Assembly: GCA_030828025.1 (NCBI GenBank)
Contig: JAURDG010000096.1
Coordinates: forward strand, 1 to 5,924
Length of the DNA: 5,924 bases
Direction: 5' to 3'
DNA from: Flavobacteriaceae bacterium
GTDB taxonomy: Bacteria; Bacteroidota; Bacteroidia; Flavobacteriales; Flavobacteriaceae
The translations under genes and the position numbers were made by a program. Positions 5,421 to 5,924 of this stretch are shown piece after piece. Position 1 is the stretch's first letter. Each line of letters starts with the position of its first letter. The notes beneath the pieces were generated by a model. The model saw nothing but the letters and a program-made list of their open reading frames with translations, did not search any database and was not told where the DNA came from.

Positions 5421-5924
5421 ATGATACACTATTCACGGAGCGATATTGACCAAATGGATAAGATTTATCGGCTAAATCTCATCAACAGTTGTACTGGCTT
5501 TAAATCGGCTAATCTTTTGGGTACCAAATCAATAAATGGTATAAGTAATGTAGCCGTGTTTAGTAGCATCACCCACCTAGGAAGTAATCCCTCGCTAATA
5601 GGCTTTGTTTTACGTCCCACAACAGTTCCACGAGACACCTACCGAAACATCAAAGACACAGGGATCTTTACCGTAAATCATATTCATCAATCCATTATTG
5701 AGGATGCGCACCATACTTCTGCTAAATATCCAGATGATATTTCAGAATTTTCCAAAACAGCTTTGGAGGAAGAATATTTGAATGACTTTGAAGCTCCCTT
5801 TGTAAAAGGAGCAAAAATTAGGTTGGCGTGCCGCTTTCTAAATGAGTACAAAATTAAAGAAAATGACACCTTGCTCTTGGTAAGCTCCATTGAGCATATA
5901 TTTATTGCTGATCAAGATATTCAG
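5421..5924 (+). CDS. Flavin reductase-like (FMN-binding split barrel) protein, N-terminal part (3' end outside window)
   Basis: From the ATG at 5421 the frame stays open for 168 codons to the window end. The segment STGF-type start, then GTKSINGISNVAVFSSITHLGSNPSLIGFVLRP (given here in pieces: GTKSINGISNVAVFSS at about 36-51 and SNPSLIGFVLRP at about 57-68), is typical of the flavin reductase-like/DIM6-NTAB flavoprotein domain, where it contacts FMN. RDTYRNIKDTGIFTVNHI (about 73-90) is the usual continuation. Such proteins bind FMN non-covalently and reduce or use flavins with NAD(P)H; the actual partner here cannot be told. The later HTSAKYPDDISEF stretch resembles the region before the second half of the barrel. 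No signal peptide is seen, so the protein is cytoplasmic. It is divergent from tRNA-Val with 55 bp between them. The ATG at 5454 (residue 12) is a less likely alternative start. Confidence 0.8.
   Translation, partial: MIHYSRSDIDQMDKIYRLNLINSCTGFKSANLLGTKSINGISNVAVFSSITHLGSNPSLIGFVLRPTTVPRDTYRNIKDTGIFTVNHIHQSIIEDAHHTSAKYPDDISEFSKTALEEEYLNDFEAPFVKGAKIRLACRFLNEYKIKENDTLLLVSSIEHIFIADQDIQ

Overview
The window looks like chromosomal DNA from a gliding or type IX-secreting member of the Bacteroidota, most likely Flavobacteriia. The case rests on an AT-rich sequence, a porU/gldJ pair (both specific to this phylum), genes without Shine-Dalgarno sequences, and promoter-like TAnnTTTG boxes of the Bacteroidota type. 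I see no mobile element, CRISPR array, defence cluster or clear sign of recent transfer. All genes belong to recognisable families; the interesting material is in how they are joined.

Left part (1-3584). The 5' third of porU (type IX secretion sortase) runs leftward off the window. A 121-bp intergenic region with repeated ATTATTCGTAT motifs and a small inverted repeat separates it from a rightward, tightly packed unit: gldJ (gliding/secretion lipoprotein with a catalytically dead FGE-like fold), murF (last cytoplasmic ligase of UDP-MurNAc-pentapeptide synthesis) and a 66-residue two-helix DUF2905 membrane protein. gldJ and murF are 3 bp apart, and murF overlaps the DUF2905 gene in TAATG. The unit thus couples an envelope machine component to peptidoglycan precursor synthesis.

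Right part (3579-5365, leftward). A second unit reads tRNA-Val(GAC), yjbQ (thiamine-phosphate-synthase-like family), then a signal-peptide-bearing M20D metallo-amidohydrolase. Two junctions are notable. The yjbQ start codon lies only 6 nt beyond the mature tRNA 3' end. A perfect 11-bp inverted repeat pairs the last codons of yjbQ with the start codon of the amidohydrolase. The two units converge on a shared palindrome, TTATAA, that supplies both stop codons.

Right edge (5366-5924). A 55-bp divergent intergenic region carries two perfect TAnnTTTG boxes facing outward, one for the tRNA unit and one for a rightward flavin-reductase-like gene that is cut by the window end.

The best candidates for something undescribed are the two post-transcriptional junctions in the tRNA-yjbQ-amidohydrolase unit. 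No wholly new system is evident.
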